From assembly GCA_032358255.1 (NCBI GenBank), contig JAULBX010025975.1:1-53848 (forward strand): a DNA stretch of 53,848 bases, given 5' to 3'. The notes beneath the pieces were generated by a model, which saw only the letters and a list, made by a program, of their open reading frames with translations, searched no databases and was not told the origin of the DNA. Source of the stretch: Heterotrichella gracilis (Eukaryota; Sar; Xanthophyceae; Tribonematales; Xanthonemataceae). The position numbers and the translations under genes were made by a program. This document shows positions 48,340 through 53,848 of this stretch, in pieces. The stretch's first letter is position 1; each line of letters begins with the position of its first letter.

Positions 48340-49360
48340 CTAGTGGCTGGCAGCTACTGGGATATAAATAAAGGTGATATAGGAAGCGCTCAGGGCTGCT
48401 GTTGGCATGTAATGGCGGTACACACAGGATGGAAGCCAGGGCCAGAGGGGTGAGCTCAAGTGAGCCTCGACCCTTGTCAGCACAACCACACCACACGACT
48501 GCAACGACTGACTGGGTCAACACCTCATTGTTCCAATACCAACGCGCAACCCAATGTTCAGAGCCTTGTACAGGGTTTCCCTCGGAAATGGGCTGCGGTT
48601 TGGACTGCTTTCACCTTTTTGTCTGCTGCTCACGCTGCACCGTTTGCACAGGATTTGACATCCCCGCATAATCATGAGGCATGATACTGCCACGCCACGT
48701 CACTTCGAACACGTGACGCCCTCACCTCGACCGAAGCCGCTCGTACGAGTCGTAGCAGGATACAGCTATCGATGCAGCAGACGGCTTAATCGCAAGCAAT
48801 CCTGTTCACAAGGTCCTGTATTCAAATGTCACAATAGCACTGGGAACATATTCCCCATGCGGCATGTTGGGTGGCACCTCGCATAGCAGTCAGCAGTTGC
48901 CAAGGCTGTGACACCTGTCGACCCACTGCAGTCTTACTCATGGTGCACAGCATGCTTAGGAGCGTATGGGCAGCAATATACTTCCCCCCTTCGTTGAGGA
49001 AAACCCACTGGTTAGGGAAACTGGTTAGGGATTACAACGCTGTGGGTTGCAACCTGCATGAAAACTGGTGCCTGCACCCAAACCCCACAGTGCCAGTAGA
49101 CCAACCTTCAGCTCTACAATACCTCACACCCTACCTAAGCACCAACTGTCCCACACCCACTCACCCCTCACTGAGCAGCGGCTGCACTACATGCGCCCAA
49201 CGAGTGCTTTTGACGGGTCATGCATAACCCACGCTTGACCCAGCACCGCCAACACCAGCAGTGCCCCTCAACCCCTCAACAATTCCAGCACCTCCCCCGC
49301 CACATGGCCACAGACCTCTGAACGCAGAAGTTCCATCCCCCACCCATCCCCCTCCACCCC
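48340..49360. other. Intergenic: 5' flank of the unknown gene, 3' flank of ALG1
   Basis: No exon found. TTACA at 49031-49035 (minus-strand TGTAA), about 330 bases past the ALG1 stop, is a candidate poly(A) signal. A copy of the ALG1 C-terminal coding end lies at about 49160-49205. Confidence 0.5.
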
Positions 49361-49402
49361 TCAACTCAGCAGCGGCTGCACCACCTGCGCCCACGAGTCC
49401 TC
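49160..49402. repeat. Copy of the ALG1 C-terminal coding end downstream of the gene
   Basis: CACCCCTCA..CTCAGCAGCGGCTGCAC.AC.TGCGCCCA.CGAGT at about 49352-49402 (last ALG1 codons and stop) has a near copy at about 49160-49206, about 192 bases away. Confidence 0.7.
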
Positions 49403-52400
49403 CCAGCGACTGGCCTCCGTGCTGGCAGCCACCACCCTGCGCATCTGGCCAAGCACCTCCCCACCCCCCGGCGCCCCCCACCCCTTGACCAGGTCCAGTA
49501 GCTGCCTTGCCAGCTGGCGCGCATCTGAGAACAGCAGCCCGTTGCTCCCATGTGACACCAGCTCGCCGATGCAACTGTAGGCGGCGGCGCACACCGGCAG
49601 GCCGCACCCAAACATGTCCACAACCTGCAAATCTCACACACGCGTGTCAACAACCTGAGCACTGCACCCAAGCTTGCCAGAATTCCTAGAAGGGGCACCC
49701 AAATATGACCTTTACGCATGCCTGTGTGGGTGGGTGGGTGGGGAGGGGGGCAGGGCGGGGATTGACGCCCACGCACCGCGCGCCTGCGGGTGGTGGCAGG
49801 GCACCAGCTCCAGGTGGTGTCGCCCATATGCAGGCAATAGATCGCACATGCACACACAGAACACACGGTCCTGGGGCTTTATAACACGCTTGGCAAATCC
49901 ACATCTTCCTCCTGCCGCGCTCCGAGCATCCGGAGAGGATGCTGGAAGCAGGGTGCATCCCCCCACCTTCATGGGCAGATCCAGCCCCGACGAGGATGTG
50001 TGCAGCGACACCCCCAGGTCGCAGCACCCCAGCAGCAGCGGGTAGTCGTCAGCTGCCAGCCACACGCAGCGCAGGGCGGCGCGGGCCAGGGGCAGTTCCG
50101 CCATGCGCGCCTCGTAGTGTGCGCGCCGTGGCCCCTTGCCCGTCACCACCACCAGCAGGCGGGGGTAGGAGGAGGGGGAGGCGGCCGCCTGGGGGGTGGG
50201 GGGTGGGGCTTGGGGTTGGAACCATATGGTGAGAGGAATTTGGATTGAGTGATGAGAGGGACTGCGTGGCAGCACACCATTGCGTGGCAGCACACCACGG
50301 CATCCAGCAGTTTGCCAACTTGGATTCCACAACAGGGCACTGCACCCCACTGGACAGCGCTCACCCCCCCAAGGTTCTGACACATGGTACCAGGGGGTAC
50401 CAAGACGTGTACTTTTAGTCCCCCTTCACATGCTTCACCCTCTCTCCCACCCTCTCACCTTCTTGTCATACTCCACCACAGCATCCAGCAGTATGTCAAA
50501 GTCCTCGTCTAGGGTCCACGAGGTGCTGCTCACCACCAGGGCGGGGCGGTCTGGGCGCAGGCTGGGGGGAGTGGAGCCGGGGCCGCTGAGGGTGGTCAGA
50601 GTAACCTCCTGGCCGGGAAGGGCGCCACCTGGCAGAAGGAGAGGGCACGAGAGTCAGGGAGGGGAGTAATCAACCCACATTGTTGCCAAGCAATTGCTTG
50701 CTTACGTGCATTCCCGGCATGCATGGGGATGAGCAGTCAGCATTGTACCCATGGAGCCGAACTGAAGGGTTTGGAAAGGAAATGGCATCACATAGTCTTG
50801 CAAATTGTTTCGTTGACCATGCCACACCAGTCATCCCTGGAATCGTGCCGTAGCAACGCATGGCAGTCTGGGGCCAGCGGCAGGGAGGGAATGATAGGAA
50901 CAGCATGAGCCCAACAGGCAGGAAGCGCCACAGCCGGCTGTGAAAGGCAAATGCGCTGGCTCTCTGCGGCGTGGCGCATGCGCATGCAGCACAGGGAATC
51001 AGCCCACCCTGGCTGACGCTGAAACACCCCACCCTGCTCCGCCCACCCACCCACCTGGCAGATCATACCCCCCGTAGCAGCAGTCCCCGGGGTGCACCTC
51101 CACATCCAACACCCCCCTTAGCCGCATCATGAGCGCGTGCGTGGCGGCCACGCTGGTTGGGCCAAACGCGCGCGGCGGCCTGTCGTAGAACACTGTTGCC
51201 GCCACCCTCCAGCTCCTGGCCAGCTCCTGCTGCATGGCGCGGGTGACGCACAGGTGCGCGTGGGCGGAGGGAGCCCACCGCCGCTCGTGGGCATGCGCAA
51301 GGCGTACCTGGGGGTGGGCAGAAATAAAATGAATAGATTGTAGGATTGATTGATTGTTGGTTAAATCATGTTGTAATCTGTGGGTTCATCAATCTAACAA
51401 TTTTCTAGGTTTAGAAAAATGTCGTTAATTAAATAACCGGGATTTTATCAACCTTTGTTAGGTCCTGGTACCAGTGCCTGTGGATCAGTGGGGAATGCAT
51501 TAGTCTAAGCTGTGCAGCGTGGGTGCAGGGAGTGGAATTTGGTATGGGTGGCCCTCATGGGGCGATTATCCTAGTGGCCCTTAGCCACGTGGCATGCACT
51601 GATGCCCTGCTCACCAGCGGGTGCCTCCTGCCCATTGCCATGGCCATGAGCGTGTACGCAAAGTTGTGCCAGTCAAATATGAGGCGCGCGCCGTGTCGCC
51701 AAGCGGCCAGCCGCAGCAGCGCCATGGTGGGGATGGCGGGGGGGAGCTGCAGCATGATGAAGCGGGGAGGGGGCACCACCACCAGCAGCAGCAGGAGCAG
51801 CGCCAGTGCCTGGTGGATGGCCTTGAGGGGGAGGGACAGGGGCCGGGGGAGGGATGCGATCCAGCGAGGGCTGCGGGGGATGGGGAAGGGTACCGTGGTG
51901 GGTAGGGCAGGCGGGTTGACATTGGAATGCAATGGCTATAGCACCATGCACCTGTTTGCGCCGTAGCCATCCCAATCGTGCGATGGTGTGGTGTGGCACC
52001 ATGCCTGTGTGCCTGCTTGGTGTGGTGTGGCGCAGCATACATGTGCACCAGTGCATGATCCAAAGCACATAACTAGACCATGGCATGTGGCAAGTCTGCT
52101 GAGCTGTGTGCTTGCTGTGGCGGTAGGCCAACCAACCAAGTGCACAAGTGGGCCGGCGCATGAGGTGCCAAAGGCCTGCAGGGTGTGACACTTTGTGCCC
52201 CCTCATGGCTCAGTTGCCCATAAAGTAGTGCCCCTCTTGACCCCCCACTCACGTGTCTGGCACATAGTGCATGGTCAGTCTATCCCCCACGCCCTGCAGC
52301 ACCCTGCCCGGCTTGCTCCCCTTGAGCGCTATCACGTGAACGTCATGGCCTGCCTGCAAGGAGGTGGTGGGAAGTATGGGAGAGGGGAGGGGAGTGCAGG

Positions 52401-52679
52401 ACGGTGTGAGGGCGCATGGCGGTGTGCCTTGGTATGTGCAAGTGTATTATTGAATATTCCCATGGTGTGGACGGGGGAGGGTGTGCAGGCCCAGTTCACA
52501 CACCCAGCAGCAGTGCAAGAAGTGCAGGAAAGTCGTCGGTTCGTCCAGTTGTCAGTGTGACAGTTTGTGTGTGTGCCCACCTGTGTTATGAGGGACTTGG
52601 TATGAAATTGCATGCGGGGGCACACGCCAAAGTCCCCCAGCACCACAACCCATGATCGAGGACGGGCTGACTCGCTCAT
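49361..52679 (-). CDS. ALG1: ALG1, chitobiosyldiphosphodolichol beta-mannosyltransferase, 454 aa
   Basis: Adds the first mannose to GlcNAc2-PP-dolichol on the cytosolic face of the ER. Exons 52679-52581, 52353-52253, 51870-51615, 51307-51055, 50628-50459, 50188-49967, 49624-49361, phases closing to 454 aa, the usual length. Marks of the GT33 family: N-terminal VVVLGDFGVCPRMQFHTKSL; a hydrophobic stretch ALALLLLLLVVVPPPRF; IFDWHNFAYTL; AHAHERRWAPSAHAHLCVTR; YDRPP; SSTSWTLDEDFDILLDAV; VVVTGKGPRRAHYEARMAEL; AADDYPLLLGCCDLGVSLHT and [20 protein letters not shown], which holds the nucleotide-sugar and dolichol-lipid region; then ASRWEDSWAQVVQPLLS and TGA. The usual N-terminal membrane anchor is missing or lies upstream of the ATG I chose; the internal hydrophobic stretch may serve for membrane binding. 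Confidence 0.9.
50248..50320. repeat. Tandem 20-mer and copy of ALG1 exon 5 edge in intron 5
   Basis: TGCGTGGCAGCACACCA is repeated twice head to tail (about 50263-50300), followed by CGGCATCCAGCAG, which matches CAGCATCCAGCAG in the exon 5 donor edge at about 50478-50490. Confidence 0.6.
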
Positions 52680-53230
52680 TGCAACCTCGTCACCTTGCCG
52701 TCAGGTGTGTTGTATGGGTGCAAGGAAGAGGCAGGGGTGCACCCCGTACGCTTATGCATGCATATAGTTTGTGGAGTGGTACATGCCTGGTGTGCTGGGC
52801 TTGCTGCACATACACCCAACAACGTGTATTGCTGTGCGCATAACTATTCTGCACGTGAATGCAGCGGAACACGACGACCAAACGTTTACAACTTTCACAT
52901 CAGCTGATTAGTCTGGATCTGGAGAGTCACGTGATCAAGAGTTGCCACATGGCAGCTTGTCGCGTCGCCACATGGGCATGGATAACGACTTGCGGCTGTA
53001 GCACTTAATATCCCAATGCATCCCCCAATTGGGGGGAGTTTGGCTTGCTCAAGTGCCTCTTACACCCACACTGCCCAGCTATTCTAACTAAGGTAGCAGT
53101 CTTTGCACTGTTCCTGAGGTGCACAGCTCGTTCCGGGGCATGCATGCATAGTCCCAGTGACACACTTGGCTGCAGCGTACCCCCTCCATTAGCAGCCGAA
53201 ACCACCCCCCCACCAGTGGCGGTGTCGTCA
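52680..53230. other. 5' flank of ALG1
   Basis: No supported exon. Should contain the ALG1 promoter. A short ATGCATGCATAT run lies at about 52754-52766. Confidence 0.4.
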
Positions 53231-53848
53231 GCACGCAGCACTTAGGGCGGAGGTGACCGCCACCATGCACCCCGCCCCTCAAGGAGTGGTGAGGCGGCTG
53301 CGCTGCGCCCCCTCCCACCCTCCCTCCACACCCCTCCATGGCCACCGCTTGGGCGTTGCTCCTGCACACCACCGCCACCACCAGGGGCGGGTGGGCCGGC
53401 CACACGTGGCGCAAGTAACAGCGGCGGCGGTGGTTGAGAGTTCCAGCGCCACCAGTGTGGATGGTGCGCAGGCAGGGGAAATGGGATCTGGTAGCAGTGC
53501 CATGGGGTGTAGGGTTGCACAGCGCGTGCTGTGGGTCAGAGGGGGGTAATGGTAGCAACATAATATCAAGGGTTATCCAGGTAGTGTGCCCCGCGCACCG
53601 CCCACTCCCCAGCACTTGCCCAGGTTGCGTACTAGGGTTGCCACCGCACTGGCACCTACGCCCACACCAACAGCCCCAACCACGCGCACACCGGCGGCAG
53701 CGTGCATCAGCAGGGTAGTGTGCAGGGGTGCATTGACACATGTGCACTGCTGTCCAGGGACCCCTCCCCACCCCACCTGCATCCTGCACACCCACCCCCC
53801 CTCCCCCCGCCCCGCAGGCTCCTGCCCTCCCCCCTCCCCCGCCTCCCC
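53231..53848 (-). other. Possible exons of a further minus-strand gene, truncated by the window edge
   Basis: A minus-strand frame at about 53500-53260 has very strong G/C third positions (for example RHVWPAHPPLVVAVVCRSNA then QAVAMEGCGG), as expected for coding sequence here. A second frame at about 53760-53610 encodes HAAAGVRVVGAVGVGVGASA then VATLVRNLG, before GG|GCAAGT, a GC-type donor. I could not join the two in phase and do not recognise a family. The Gly/Ala/Val stretch could be a membrane segment or simply low-complexity. Confidence 0.25.

Noticed and set aside
48760..48845. tRNA-like tract with GGTCCTGTATTCAAATG
   Set aside because: It resembles a T-arm, but no matching acceptor stem or anticodon arm could be paired.

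Overview
The window is nuclear DNA from an intron-rich, GC-rich green alga (Chlorophyta). Evidence: split genes with short exons of strong G/C third-position bias, GT-AG introns, the chlorophyte polyadenylation word TGTAA downstream of several stop codons, a plant/algal class XI myosin, and interstitial TTTAGGG (plant/Chlorella-type telomere unit) copies inside introns. I cannot name the species; a trebouxiophyte-like alga is a guess.

Layout, left to right: the 3' exon of a RING-finger gene (+, to 190); a STK19 / winged-helix repair factor homologue (-, 4647-1287); a 30-exon class XI myosin heavy chain (-, 21989-5922); a ubiquitin fused to a second, degenerate ubiquitin-like domain (+, 22666-24003); a phospholipid scramblase-family protein (+, 24827-26492); translesion DNA polymerase eta (-, 33151-27338); an archaeal-type cofactor-independent phosphoglycerate mutase (+, 33948-37715); a small four-span membrane protein (-, 40527-38452); a NIFK/Nop15-type RRM nucleolar protein (+, 41579-42800); an unrecognised low-complexity, probably nuclear protein (-, 48339-44951); the ALG1 mannosyltransferase (-, 52679-49361); and possible exons of a further minus-strand gene at the right edge. 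I built exon models by hand. For nine of the genes every exon phase closes into one open frame (myosin 1813 aa, Ub fusion 207, scramblase 302, Pol eta 791, PGM 480, membrane protein 244, NIFK 201, unknown 412, ALG1 454). STK19 closes at 250 aa only if a non-standard GC-AG first intron is accepted.

The genes are housekeeping and unlinked in function: DNA damage tolerance and repair (Pol eta, STK19), cytoskeletal transport, ubiquitin biology, membrane lipid asymmetry, glycolysis, ribosome assembly and ER N-glycan assembly. Several are head-to-head pairs sharing a promoter interval: myosin/Ub fusion 676 bp, Pol eta/PGM 796 bp, membrane protein/NIFK 1051 bp.

The most unusual signal is structural. 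Introns (and some 3' flanks) repeatedly contain decayed copies of the adjacent exon edge, including its splice site, tens to a few hundred bases away; some copies are joined by TTTAGGG units. I count about sixteen cases in six genes. The most interesting single gene is the ubiquitin fusion, whose C-terminal part is neither L40 nor S27a but resembles a second beta-grasp domain with an acidic tail.
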